DNA of 64,000 nucleotides from Crocinitomicaceae bacterium (GTDB lineage: Bacteria; Bacteroidota; Bacteroidia; Flavobacteriales_D; Crocinitomicaceae). How positions within the stretch are numbered: the stretch's first letter is position 1; every line of letters starts with the position of its first letter. Positions 37,805 to 47,581 of the stretch are shown here, piece after piece. Location: positions 365,638 to 429,637 of the forward strand of contig JADJGJ010000004.1 of assembly GCA_016708105.1 (NCBI GenBank), read 5' to 3'. Made by a program: the position numbers and the translations under genes. The notes beneath the pieces were generated by a model, which made no database searches, was not told the DNA's origin, and saw nothing but the letters and a program-made list of their open reading frames with translations.

Positions 37805-40800
37805 TTAAAAAGTCCGTTTAGTTGTTCGGATTTAACAATCCAATCTTTTTTCAGTAGTTCCAAATAGTTTTGCAAAGCGGCTTTTTCGCCCTTTAAACGT
37901 CTTGTCTTTGCATTGATAATACCGTGGTAATCACCAACTATTATGAGCAGTTTCTTTTGGCGTGATAACGCAACATTGATACGATTTGGAACTTCCAAGA
38001 AACCTAAATCAAGCCCCGCACCGCTTTTTACTAAATCCACAATTACTATATCACGTTCTAAACCTTGAAAACGGTCAACGACCGAAACTGTAAGTTTATC
38101 TTCAGTTTTGTTCCATTTACAAATCGAATTGATTTTACCTTGAAAACGCTTTTTATCAATGTTCTTTTTCAGTTCACGGAATTGTGCTGTGTAGCCTGTG
38201 ATTACGCCAATAGAATAATCTTTTACCTTTTCGTATTTGTTCAACAACTCCAAAATTTCTGGAATGATTATCGCACTTTCTTTATTCAAAGACGATGAAT
38301 TGTTGTCTTTTTCATTTTTGTAATGACTTCCAATGTCAATAAAAAATAAAGAACTATCAATTGCTAAAGGCAAATTGTGTTCTGCTGAAATTTCTCTGCT
38401 AACAGGTTCAATCGGTTCATCGCCTTCGGGTTCGTAAAAGCACTTTGAAGTAAGTTTTACCTGTTCGGCTGATGAACGCCTACACTCTGTTAATTGTGCT
38501 TTGTAGTCGTAATCAATATTTGTAATGACTTGCTCAAACAAACTCGGACGATTGAAATAATCTTCCCAATTTTCTAATTCCCCTGCTTCTTTCTTGAATT
38601 TTTCACGAAGCCAACTTTCAACTTCTCTTGTGCTGGTTAGCATTGGCCGCAATTGTCTGTGGTCTCCAACGTAAATTAGATTTTTGCCTGTAATAATAGG
38701 AACAAGAGCTTCGGCAGTTGTTGCTTTACCTGATTCGTCCATTATCACATAATCAAATTCAAAATTGTATTTGGCGTATTTCTTAGCTGCGATATGGTTA
38801 CAAGTAGCACCAATTACACGAATGCTGTCTATGAGTTTCTGATTGATTGCACTTTTTTCGTCCAAAGAATTTATTGTAACAATCCAATCTCTGTGTAAGT
38901 CGTGCAACTTCAAAAAACTTGTCAAATCAATCTGCAAAACTTCTTCAATCTTTTCAATTGCACTTTCTCTTTCGGTTGGCAAATTGTGTAATTGATTTAA
39001 GTTTTGAACTCTTCCAACAATGTTTTCAATGTTTTGCTTTGCCTTTTTCCAATCGCTTTGTTTAAAAATGATTTCAGTTATTGAAACAGCAAACGGATTT
39101 TTTCCCTTTAAACTTTCTAAAAACTTTGTTTCTTCTTTTTTGAAATTCTTTTCGGCTGTTTCACGAACTTGTTGTTTCCAACCTTCCAATTTTCGGTCTA
39201 ACGTATGCTTGCGAATACTTTGTATTCTTGGTTTTGTAATTCCACTTAAACGCAAAATCGGAATTTCGTTTTTCAAAAGATTTTCCAAAACTTGGTCAAC
39301 CGCATTGTTGGTTTGCGAGGTGATAAGGATTTTTGCTTCGGGTTTTTGTGCAAGAATTTGAAAAACGATTTCTGTAATTACGGTTGTTTTTCCCGTTCCG
39401 GGTGGACCTTGAATTACTGAAAGCGGACTGCGATGCAAAGCATTTTCAATAGCACGTTTTTGATTGTATGAATAAACAAGCGGTTTACCGCTTGTGTCTT
39501 TCTGAAATACAAGCAAATCGTCCGAATGATTATTGTAAATAGGTGGTAATTCGTCAGGTTTGAAAAGAAAATAAATTAAGTCAGGGTTTTGAACTTCGTT
39601 TTTATCAACTTTTCTAATGGCATCAAGTTGCCTGTTTTTTTCTTCTTCTTTTTTGTTCGTGTTTTCAAACAAAAATCCCGATTGCGGAATGCTGTCTTTT
39701 TTCAAGCGTTCGCAATCTTTGATTTTAAGAAGCATATCTTTTGTATGAAATTCGTAGGGCTTCCCTGCAAACTCAACTGTTTCTTTGTTTTGCTTTCTGT
39801 CAGCATTAGCGGAAACAACATATTCAAAGCCTTCTGAATTTACGTCATTTCCGTCCTCAATATGTTTTAAGACAAAACCAAAGCTACTACTTTTGTCGTT
39901 TTGTTTAATTGTAAAAATTATTTCATCACCTTTTATTTCATAGTTTGAGTATTGAAGTCGCAAAGAATTTTTGGCAATAACTTCTTTTTCCTTTTCAAGT
40001 AGTTCACGATAAAAATTTAGTTCTTCTCTTACGGCTTTGCGGTTTTCACGAAGTGAAACCTGCTTTTTCTTTTGCTCAAACCATTTTTGGAAATGGGGTG
40101 TGAGGTCTGCCTTATTATGTGTATAGTCAACGGTGTAAACGAATTTAAAAGGTAATTTTTTACCGTCCTTAATTTTTCTTTCTACAATTTTACTATCAAG
40201 TGAATTAAGTGGTTTTATGCTATTGAATAGCAACTTATCTTCTGATTTTACCCAAATAACACCTTCACAAAGCCAATTACCAATAATAACGTCAAGCAAA
40301 TAGTTTGCTCCTTCCTTTGGTGAAATATCAAAAATTGGATTCGATGAATTTAATAGGTCTAATATTTCGTATCCATTGGAAGAACGAAAACCAACTTGAA
40401 CAGCTTCCGTTTCCGAAGCAACGGCAAAGTTTTTTAATGTATCAATAACTTGTTGCCAATTCGGTCTGTCAACAGGGTTTTCTGCAAGTAACCTTTGAAG
40501 CTGAAAAGCATATTCCTCCGCAAGTTCCATTTGCCTTTCGTCAAAAAACCATTCAACAACTTTACCGATTGAAAAAATGTCAGCCTGAAACGGAAAACCC
40601 TTTACAAGTTTGTTCAGTTTTTCTGGTGCTGCAAAACCTCTTGCAAAAATTTCAAGTTCTTTTGTTTGGCTTAAAGTTTTTGTGATGTCTGCAAGTCCAA
40701 AATCTACAAGGTAGAATTGCCCGTTCTTGTCGATTAGAATATTTGCAGGGTGAATGTCTCCGTGATTGATTTTGAATTTCAAATGCAATTCTTTCAAGCA

Positions 40801-41142
40801 ATCTGCAAGGTCAAGAAGTCCGCTAATTGCACCTTGTGTTTTAAGTTCAAAAACTTTGCTCTCAAAAATTTCTACACCTTCTAAAAGTTCATACACAATT
40901 GCAAATGCATTTTGCTCCTCGTCAAAACCGTATTCAATAATGTCGGGTAATGCTATGTGTCTTGCCTTCTGTAAGTGGCGAAGTTTATCAGCTAAAATTT
41001 TCGCTTTGGTGTCGGATTTGTCAATGCCCAATATCCACTTTACCCAATATCCTTTACCCGCTTCACTCATTGCAACTGTGCTTTGAGAATAACCTCTTTT
41101 CACAAGTCCGTTGGGATTGTATTGATATTTATTGAATAGCAT
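37801..41142 (-). CDS. mkoA: Protein kinase-SF1 helicase fusion, Mokosh type I MkoA-like
   Basis: Residues 1-280 form a protein-kinase domain: HGDIHPANIL catalytic loop, VDFGLAD metal loop and FAAPEKL. A UPF1/COG1112-type helicase follows: GPPGTGKTT at about 580, DESGKAT at about 800, VGDHRQL, SVVDRFQGLERD and NVALSRQK. The 1113-residue length and STK-helicase order match MkoA. In the kinase, the usual HRD arginine is glycine, as in some bacterial kinases. The start lies 16 bp after jetD, putting the Mokosh pair in the same transcript as Wadjet. Confidence 0.85.
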   Translation of the reverse strand: MLFNKYQYNPNGLVKRGYSQSTVAMSEAGKGYWVKWILGIDKSDTKAKILADKLRHLQKARHIALPDIIEYGFDEEQNAFAIVYELLEGVEIFESKVFELKTQGAISGLLDLADCLKELHLKFKINHGDIHPANILIDKNGQFYLVDFGLADITKTLSQTKELEIFARGFAAPEKLNKLVKGFPFQADIFSIGKVVEWFFDERQMELAEEYAFQLQRLLAENPVDRPNWQQVIDTLKNFAVASETEAVQVGFRSSNGYEILDLLNSSNPIFDISPKEGANYLLDVIIGNWLCEGVIWVKSEDKLLFNSIKPLNSLDSKIVERKIKDGKKLPFKFVYTVDYTHNKADLTPHFQKWFEQKKKQVSLRENRKAVREELNFYRELLEKEKEVIAKNSLRLQYSNYEIKGDEIIFTIKQNDKSSSFGFVLKHIEDGNDVNSEGFEYVVSANADRKQNKETVEFAGKPYEFHTKDMLLKIKDCERLKKDSIPQSGFLFENTNKKEEEKNRQLDAIRKVDKNEVQNPDLIYFLFKPDELPPIYNNHSDDLLVFQKDTSGKPLVYSYNQKRAIENALHRSPLSVIQGPPGTGKTTVITEIVFQILAQKPEAKILITSQTNNAVDQVLENLLKNEIPILRLSGITKPRIQSIRKHTLDRKLEGWKQQVRETAEKNFKKEETKFLESLKGKNPFAVSITEIIFKQSDWKKAKQNIENIVGRVQNLNQLHNLPTERESAIEKIEEVLQIDLTSFLKLHDLHRDWIVTINSLDEKSAINQKLIDSIRVIGATCNHIAAKKYAKYNFEFDYVIMDESGKATTAEALVPIITGKNLIYVGDHRQLRPMLTSTREVESWLREKFKKEAGELENWEDYFNRPSLFEQVITNIDYDYKAQLTECRRSSAEQVKLTSKCFYEPEGDEPIEPVSREISAEHNLPLAIDSSLFFIDIGSHYKNEKDNNSSSLNKESAIIIPEILELLNKYEKVKDYSIGVITGYTAQFRELKKNIDKKRFQGKINSICKWNKTEDKLTVSVVDRFQGLERDIVIVDLVKSGAGLDLGFLEVPNRINVALSRQKKLLIIVGDYHGIINAKTRRLKGEKAALQNYLELLKKDWIVKSEQLNGLFK

Positions 41143-41158
41143 TTAGTGCGTTAAATAT

Positions 41159-42010
41159 TTAGTTTCTGATTAAAATTTCTTGGTCTAAACCTTTTCTGTA
41201 TTTGTGAATTGTGTCTATGAGTTGCAAAAGTTTTTCTTCTCTGATAGATTTTACTTCAAAGTTTATTTTCTGTTCGTCATATCGTTTCTTGTTTCCAAAG
41301 TCAGCAATTAGTTTGTCAATATTTTCAGGAACGAAAAATGTTGTTCTGTCAGCAAGATGTTTATTGAATTCATGCAGGTAAATTCCAATTCCTGAAAAGT
41401 CAAAGTCGCCAAAGTGTAAGTAGTTATTTGGAATTGATTGCAGCCACTTGATTAAGTCCTTACTTTGGTTTTGAGGATAACGACTTACAAACAACGGTTT
41501 GATGTCAGTGAACAAATGTTTCTGCTTATCAATGTTCCGAAAGTTTGATGGGTTTTCAATTCCAACAATTGTGATATCTGGAGAAACAATAAATTTTTCA
41601 AAGTCATAAATGAATTGGAAAGTTCCGTCAACTGGATTGAGTGTGATTTGCTTTCCGTTAAGTTTTGCATGAATAGGAGAATAGCAGTTAACCAAAAATC
41701 CTTTGAAACTTCGTACTCCTGTATGCTTTGAATTAGATGTTGCAGCTACAAGTTCGCTTCTTGTTACTTCTTCTTTCTTGCTTACTTGAATATATTGTTG
41801 AAGGTCATTGATTGAATAATTATTTTGTAGGTAAGTGTTTAAGGCTTTGTTGTCTGAAAGCAAAAGGGATTTTTTAATTCTCCCTTTCCGTTCAATTATT
41901 CCTTCTGAAACTAAATCTTCAATCAAAGAATGTTTTGCCAAACTTGATGGAATACTTTCGCCTTGCGAAAGCTGTAAAAGTTTTTCAGCGATATGGACAG
42001 GAACTTTCAT
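41159..42010 (-). CDS. jetD: Wadjet nuclease subunit JetD-like (topoisomerase VI-type toprim)
   Basis: JetD is the DNA-cleaving subunit of the Wadjet plasmid-defence complex. The toprim-like core is visible as IVGIENPSNF (acidic residue at about 151) and HFGDFDFSGIGIYL (DxD at about 200), the metal-binding pair shared with topoisomerase VI A subunits. At 283 residues it is at the short end of the family. The N-terminal 90 residues appear to be a winged-helix arm. It overlaps jetC by 4 bp. Family naming beyond JetD-like is not attempted. Confidence 0.82.
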   Translation of the reverse strand: MKVPVHIAEKLLQLSQGESIPSSLAKHSLIEDLVSEGIIERKGRIKKSLLLSDNKALNTYLQNNYSINDLQQYIQVSKKEEVTRSELVAATSNSKHTGVRSFKGFLVNCYSPIHAKLNGKQITLNPVDGTFQFIYDFEKFIVSPDITIVGIENPSNFRNIDKQKHLFTDIKPLFVSRYPQNQSKDLIKWLQSIPNNYLHFGDFDFSGIGIYLHEFNKHLADRTTFFVPENIDKLIADFGNKKRYDEQKINFEVKSIREEKLLQLIDTIHKYRKGLDQEILIRN

Positions 42011-45000
42011 AATGATTCGGTTGGGTTTTCAGATTCAAACTTCGGAATTTTCCTCACCAACCTTTTTACGCTTGTTACATTCTTAGAATCCTTTGCTAAT
42101 AAATAGGTGTAACGGTAATCAGTTGCATTGTATGAAGTCGGTGAACTGTTTATCAGAAGAATATTTCGGTCGTTTGCAAACTTCAAAATCCCTTTCACAT
42201 TGTTAGGATGCAACTTTCCAATTTCATCCATCATACAATGCAAGCGGAAATCGTCTTTATGCTTCTTCGCTGCTCTCTCTTTAAAAACATTCAAAAGCAT
42301 AATATTTATCATTGCTTTTACTAAAACATCAGTTCCTTCTGAGCCAACATTTGTAAGTTTCTCAACCCAACCAGAATCATTGTCATTTTCTACAATTCTA
42401 AATTCCAATTCAAAGGAATCTGAAAGATTAATTTCTTTTTCCTTACTTGTTGCCATCTCTTTTATCAACTGTTTTAATAGAGAAATTGCCTTTTCGTTTT
42501 GGTTTATTTGTTCGGTAGAATTAAATAAATCAGCCTTTCCTAAATTATATGGGTTTTCATCATTGAATTTTTTAACTTCAACAAGCAACCCAAATATTTT
42601 ATTGGCACTTTCTTTAGTTCTCAATTCCATACTTTTTATAGCCTGAACAAATTTTCTAGAAACAAAGTCATTGTTAATATCTCTGATCACTTGACTTATT
42701 TCCCCCTCTTTAGATATAAGGTCACCTGTTTCAATACCAATTCTGCGAATAATATGAGAGAACCTTTCTTCAACCCTTGTCTTATACTCGCTAAGTTTAT
42801 GCTCGTCAATAAACTCCTTTAACATTTCTGCAAACTCAAAGTATTCTACTCTTTCGGTAAACTTAATTTTGAAACTGAAAAGATTGCTCTCTTGAAAATT
42901 ACCAGTGAACTTGTTGATTGCTTCTTGAAGTTCAATGTATCTTTTAGTAATTGTATTATCCGCTGTGTTTAACTCTCCAATAATAAAGAAGCAAGTAAAT
43001 TCTGTTTTGTTTTCATCGGTGTATTCAGTAATGAATGTTTCAACTGATTGGTAAACATCTGTTTTTGTGAAAGTGTCAAACGCTGTTAAGTCTGTAGTAA
43101 AACCTAAAAGAGTTTTTCCAATTGATTCTATTTCTGCGTTGTGAAGTCCGATGTCTTGAATAAACTTTTCTTGATGCTGCTTATGCTTTGCTAACTCTGT
43201 TTCTAATTGCTTATCAAATAAAAGTTTCTTGCTTTTGAATTCATCTTCTTTGTCAAACAATTCTCGTTTGTCATTGTTGTAAACGGCAACTGTATCTCTA
43301 TTGTTATCAATGAAAATAAGTTCGGGGTCAATTACAGAAAGTCGCAAATCAATTTCCTCTATTCGCTTTGTGTCTGCCCCTTTTGTGTCAAGTTCTTTTT
43401 TCTGTTTGACTTTTAATTCTGCTTCCTTTTTACCGATTGAAGTTTTTTCACTTTGAATTAGCAAATCAATTTTGCTAATCGTGTCTGTAAGTTTCTGTTG
43501 TTCCGTTTTTATTTTTCCTTCTTTCTCTTTCTTCTTTGCATCAATCAGTTTTGCAATGCTTCCATCAATCTTTTGAACCTGTTCTTCTGCATTTGTTTTT
43601 TCTTCACTCAACTTTGAAATTGCGTTGTCAATAATTTCTAACTCCGCTTTCTGATCTGCTGCTGCTTTGGTTTTCCAGTCGGTTAATCGAACTCCAACTT
43701 CTTCTAATTTTATTTTGTTCTGGTCGCTTTGATATTTGTTGGTGTCAACAATTTCTTTCTGCTCTTTTACTTTCGGCTGAAATTTTCTTCTAAGTTTTTC
43801 AAGTTCTTCGTTTGACTTAGAATTCAAGTCAACTAAGACTTGCTGAATAGTTTTGATTTGGTTATTGAAATCATCTTTCTCTTTTTGCAAATCAGCAACG
43901 GTCTTAACCTTTTTGCTAATCTCATTTGTGTCAATACTGATTCCGAAAAAACTTAAATCTCCATTTGAGATTTTCTTTGGATTCAATCCCGACTTATACA
44001 AAACATTATCCTCGTCAATTACTTTTCCAATTGTCTTGTCCCAATCGGGAACTTGCTCATTCAACCAACCATAAAGAGAATCTTTACTGTTCTCAATCTT
44101 GGTATCAATGGCTGAAATATTTTCATTCAGTTTTGTTTGAAGTTCGGTTTGCTTTTCAACTTTTCTTTTTGTGTCCTCCTTAACTCCTGTTTCTTCAAGC
44201 AACCATTCCTTTTGAATGTTCTTACTTTTCTCTGTTGCTTGTTGAATTGCATTATCTGCTTTTGAAATTGCGGAGTTCAAATTTCTAATGTCAGCATTGC
44301 ACCCTTCAATTTCCTTTTCATAAAATCTTGTGTTCTTTACTTCTGAACGCTTGATTCTATTGCTTGTAATTGCTTTGTCTTTTTCTTTTACAAGTGCATT
44401 GGCTACTTCAAGTTCTTCCTTGTGTTGCTTTCTTATTTCATCATACAGCAAATCATATTGCTTAGTCAATTCCTCTTTGAAGTGTAGTAAACTCGCTTGT
44501 GCATTATTCTTTTCAGTTTGCTTGCTGTTTTCAAATTCCTTCAACTGGCTTTCTAATTGCCCTAATTGTAACTCATATCGTTTTTGTATTTCAAGAAACT
44601 TAGAAGTGAGAATGTCCTTTTCACCAGTGAGATTTTTCTTCTCTAATTCCAATGAAATCTTCTTTGAAACTCTTTCAAGGATGATCTCAATTTTCAAAGC
44701 AGTATATTCATCACGCTTGGTTTTTATTTCGTCAAGTTTGCTTTTGTATTTTCCAATTTGCTCTTGGGTCTTTTCTTTCTTCTTGTCAAATACACTATCA
44801 AGTTCGTTTAGTTTAGTTCTTACTTTATTTCGTTTCAGTTCTTCAACTACAAGTTGGTCGGCAACTTTCGGTTGCTGTTCTTTTACATTATTCATAGCCC
44901 AACCCAATTGAGAAGCTAACTCTGCTTTCTTTTTCTCCAAATATTTTAGTGCCGAATAAATTGTTGAAACATTGTCAGCTTGCTTTTCAACTTGGTTTTC

Positions 45001-45717
45001 ACCGTTACGATTCCTGTCAGTCCATTTCTTTATGTCGTTCAAATTGGTTTCAAAATCTTTCAAATGAGTTTGAGAATAGGTAGTCAAGTCAATTTTTATT
45101 TCTTCTTCATTTAGTGATTTTATAATTGTCTCTTTTACGAACTCAGCACTCAAATTTGCGTTTAGAAAAACATTAGAAATCGTTCTTGGGATATTTTGAT
45201 ATTGCTTGCTTTCAATCAAAGCATATTTTCTGAATTCGCTTGACAAACCTTTGTTGTTACCGTACAGAATGTTTCGATATTCTTCATAAACGTGAATAGT
45301 CTTTGTGTAGCTTATGTTTTTTCCAAAAGTTTCTCTAGTCTTGTCCCAACTATCAAAAGCCCTGCCCTCACTATCAATAAAAAAGTTTTTGTCAAAAGCT
45401 GAATCAAAAAATCTAAAAGCAACTCTACCTTGCGATTTGAAAGCTAATACACAAAACAATTCATTTTCTGTTTGCACTTCATAAACGATATAGGAATTTT
45501 GAAAAGGAAAGTAATACTCATCAAAAGTTTTTTTCTCTCTCGGTATTCCTAGCTTTTGCTTGTCTGCATTGTAAAAGAATAGAATAGCTCTTAACAAAGT
45601 GCTTTTCCCGACTCCTTGAGTTCCAATAAAATGAACATTTCCATCAAGATTTACTTCTGCATACTTGATGGATTTGTCAGCACTGTTTATGAAAATTATT
45701 TTATTCAGGTATTTCAT
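42007..45717 (-). CDS. jetC: Wadjet SMC-like ATPase JetC
   Basis: The 1236-residue protein is the motor of the complex, expected to extrude DNA loops and recognise small circular DNA. The P-loop GTQGVGKST is at residues 32-40. Long coiled coils fill the middle (about 240-900). Near the C-terminus come GSEGTDVLVKAM in the signature position and LHCMMDEIGKLHP as Walker B. This MukB/SbcC-like layout, with a short N-terminal head and C-terminal head, is typical of JetC/MksB. It overlaps jetB at its start and jetD at its end. It is uninterrupted, unlike the intron and IS ORFs. Confidence 0.88.
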   Translation of the reverse strand: MKYLNKIIFINSADKSIKYAEVNLDGNVHFIGTQGVGKSTLLRAILFFYNADKQKLGIPREKKTFDEYYFPFQNSYIVYEVQTENELFCVLAFKSQGRVAFRFFDSAFDKNFFIDSEGRAFDSWDKTRETFGKNISYTKTIHVYEEYRNILYGNNKGLSSEFRKYALIESKQYQNIPRTISNVFLNANLSAEFVKETIIKSLNEEEIKIDLTTYSQTHLKDFETNLNDIKKWTDRNRNGENQVEKQADNVSTIYSALKYLEKKKAELASQLGWAMNNVKEQQPKVADQLVVEELKRNKVRTKLNELDSVFDKKKEKTQEQIGKYKSKLDEIKTKRDEYTALKIEIILERVSKKISLELEKKNLTGEKDILTSKFLEIQKRYELQLGQLESQLKEFENSKQTEKNNAQASLLHFKEELTKQYDLLYDEIRKQHKEELEVANALVKEKDKAITSNRIKRSEVKNTRFYEKEIEGCNADIRNLNSAISKADNAIQQATEKSKNIQKEWLLEETGVKEDTKRKVEKQTELQTKLNENISAIDTKIENSKDSLYGWLNEQVPDWDKTIGKVIDEDNVLYKSGLNPKKISNGDLSFFGISIDTNEISKKVKTVADLQKEKDDFNNQIKTIQQVLVDLNSKSNEELEKLRRKFQPKVKEQKEIVDTNKYQSDQNKIKLEEVGVRLTDWKTKAAADQKAELEIIDNAISKLSEEKTNAEEQVQKIDGSIAKLIDAKKKEKEGKIKTEQQKLTDTISKIDLLIQSEKTSIGKKEAELKVKQKKELDTKGADTKRIEEIDLRLSVIDPELIFIDNNRDTVAVYNNDKRELFDKEDEFKSKKLLFDKQLETELAKHKQHQEKFIQDIGLHNAEIESIGKTLLGFTTDLTAFDTFTKTDVYQSVETFITEYTDENKTEFTCFFIIGELNTADNTITKRYIELQEAINKFTGNFQESNLFSFKIKFTERVEYFEFAEMLKEFIDEHKLSEYKTRVEERFSHIIRRIGIETGDLISKEGEISQVIRDINNDFVSRKFVQAIKSMELRTKESANKIFGLLVEVKKFNDENPYNLGKADLFNSTEQINQNEKAISLLKQLIKEMATSKEKEINLSDSFELEFRIVENDNDSGWVEKLTNVGSEGTDVLVKAMINIMLLNVFKERAAKKHKDDFRLHCMMDEIGKLHPNNVKGILKFANDRNILLINSSPTSYNATDYRYTYLLAKDSKNVTSVKRLVRKIPKFESENPTESL

Positions 45718-46273
45718 TTCTTACATCTTCGGGTATATTTATTGTCAAAATAAGTTGTTCAAGATACTTGAAAGATGCCAAAACCTTGTATTGGTGTGTT
45801 ATTTCGTTTTCAAGCTCTATGAAAGTATCGTCTATTAGTTTCTTTAAAATTTTGTCTAGAATATCTTGATGCTTTTCTTTATCAGTGTGTTTTTTTAGTC
45901 CTTCCAATTTCGTTTCTAACTCTGCATCAATTTTAATTTTTACAAGAATGTCTGAAGGAGAAAAGCGATAGCCCGAGCTGAAAGAGTTGTCATATGTCTT
46001 AAGGAAATCAATTATGTCAATCCATCTAAAAGCCGTTTCAATCTTGGTTTCAAGGTCAACTTTGTTTTCAGGTCTGCTGAAATAGTAATATTCGTCTCCT
46101 TTTTCCAAGGTGAAATTTATATTTTTGAAATAGTCATATAGAATTTCAAAGTTTTCTTCATCTTCTATTACTTTATACAAGTCACTTAAGGCTTTTGCGG
46201 AGCTGTTTGAATTAATGAATTGTCCTTTACTTAGGATTTTAAATATGTCGGCTGTTTGAATTGGAACTTCCAT
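45701..46273 (-). CDS. jetB: Wadjet subunit JetB-like (MukE/KITE role)
   Basis: Starting at the ATG at 46273, 7 bp after the jetA stop, gives 190 residues. A longer frame overlapping jetA is open but less likely. The product is acidic and helical with winged-helix-like segments (IFKILSKGQFINSNS; YYFSRPENKVDLETKIETAF). Both size and position between the kleisin-like gene and the SMC gene fit JetB/MksE. The sequence alone is weakly diagnostic, so the call rests mostly on gene order. Confidence 0.75.
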   Translation of the reverse strand: MEVPIQTADIFKILSKGQFINSNSSAKALSDLYKVIEDEENFEILYDYFKNINFTLEKGDEYYYFSRPENKVDLETKIETAFRWIDIIDFLKTYDNSFSSGYRFSPSDILVKIKIDAELETKLEGLKKHTDKEKHQDILDKILKKLIDDTFIELENEITHQYKVLASFKYLEQLILTINIPEDVRNEIPE

Positions 46274-46280
46274 TTTTTTT

Positions 46281-47477
46281 CTATTTAGGATAAACCATTG
46301 CGAATTCAATTTCCTTTCTTCCCTCAAACTTGTCAGTTATTTCAAAAACGTTTTCATACTGTGAAATCAACTGGCAATAAATTGTAACACGTTCTTCAAA
46401 TGAAACTTCTTTGGCAAAATTGTAATTCATTAAGAAATCAAAAAGGTTGTAGCTGGAAGCTACAAATCCATTTTTTACTTCTTCTAGATTGATTTGAATT
46501 TCTTCTTCAATTTGTGTTTCCAAATACTCACTTGAAATTTTTTCAGCAACAGGTCGCTTCAAGCTTACACCTGCTTTTACACGTTTAGCAATCTTCAGAA
46601 TGCTTGCAAATGCTTCTTCGTCTGATTGCAAAAATTCAAGAGATAGTTTAACAGGATATGAAGGTTTAGGTTCAAATATTACGGAATTTGTCTGAGCTAA
46701 AATTGATTTGAAGTCAGTTGTTGTTTCAAGAATAAATTGGTCTTTCAAATATTTTATCAAACGCAATTTTTCTATTACATTACTTTGATGCTGGATTTGG
46801 TTTAAGAAATCAATAATCTGTCTTTCAATTTCTATTAGGTTATGAGTGCATTTTCCTAATTGGATTTTCAGGAGAACAATTACTCTTCTTAATTCCTCAT
46901 CTGTTGCCATATTGAAAAATGTAACATCATCTTCAGCTATGAGATTTTCCGTTTGTGCAATAAGTTTCGTTATGTCTTTTCGTTTATTGTCAAGATTTAT
47001 AAGTTTTGCTCGTTTGATTTTAAAAGTGGGTTCGTTTTTGAAAGTGTTGTCAATGTTTCGCTTCAAGTCAACTACATTTCTTAAAGTAATTGTGCCTAAT
47101 TTTCTAAGAGTATTTTTGACTGTTCGCAAATACTCATATTTTCTTTGCTCATTTGGTTCGTTAAAGTAATAATCAATATTTTGTTTTACTTTTTCAAGAT
47201 TGTCATTAATGTAAGATGTGTTAATTTCTTCATTGGCATCCAAAACCAGTTCAAAGAACTGCAGAAACTCGTCATCAATTTCAAGGTTATTACCATTTTG
47301 ACGTATTACCGAACGGCTTAAAAGATATTGAATTCTGTTGTCATCATTTTCAACCAAATCAAGAGCATACTCATATTTATAAGAAGCGGATTTCCGCTTC
47401 TTAAACATTTCACTAAGCAATTTATGCTCTCGGTTGAGAGCAGAAACTAATTCTTTTATGTTTGAAAATGTATTCAT
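46281..47477 (-). CDS. jetA: Wadjet subunit JetA-like (MukF/kleisin role)
   Basis: The 398-residue protein is helical, with an N-terminal winged-helix-like part (ALDLVENDDNRIQYLLSRSVI, cut here) and coiled-coil middle segments (KRAKLINLDNKRKDITKL). It resembles the MukF/JetA kleisin in size and in being the first gene of the set. The order jetA-B-C-D, with overlaps or gaps under 10 bp, is the standard Wadjet operon. I infer the role mainly from this context. Confidence 0.75.
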   Translation of the reverse strand: MNTFSNIKELVSALNREHKLLSEMFKKRKSASYKYEYALDLVENDDNRIQYLLSRSVIRQNGNNLEIDDEFLQFFELVLDANEEINTSYINDNLEKVKQNIDYYFNEPNEQRKYEYLRTVKNTLRKLGTITLRNVVDLKRNIDNTFKNEPTFKIKRAKLINLDNKRKDITKLIAQTENLIAEDDVTFFNMATDEELRRVIVLLKIQLGKCTHNLIEIERQIIDFLNQIQHQSNVIEKLRLIKYLKDQFILETTTDFKSILAQTNSVIFEPKPSYPVKLSLEFLQSDEEAFASILKIAKRVKAGVSLKRPVAEKISSEYLETQIEEEIQINLEEVKNGFVASSYNLFDFLMNYNFAKEVSFEERVTIYCQLISQYENVFEITDKFEGRKEIEFAMVYPK

Positions 47478-47581
47478 TTATTCTAGTACACTAATGTATG
47501 AATTCAATTTTAAAATTGGCTAAAAATTGGCTCATTTGGTTTTGCGGTTTATAATTGTGCTTGCAAATTGCGTTGTTTATG
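47478..47581. other. Chimeric module junction between jetA and the DUF262 genes
   Basis: This gap contains TTGGCTCATTTGGTTTTGCGG (47527-47547), like the left arm of the hairpin at 51782-51845. It is followed by ATAATTGTGCTTGCAAATTG, like the right arm of the hairpin at 36418-36483. It looks like a join between two formerly separate attC-like hairpins. A promoter for jetA could lie here but none is clear. Confidence 0.6.

Noticed and set aside
36494..41142. Reading the helicase/PLD pair as DISARM or BREX components
   Set aside because: DISARM and BREX would need a methyltransferase and DrmB- or BrxC/PglZ-type genes, none of which is adjacent. The kinase-helicase fusion plus PLD pair fits Mokosh type I better.
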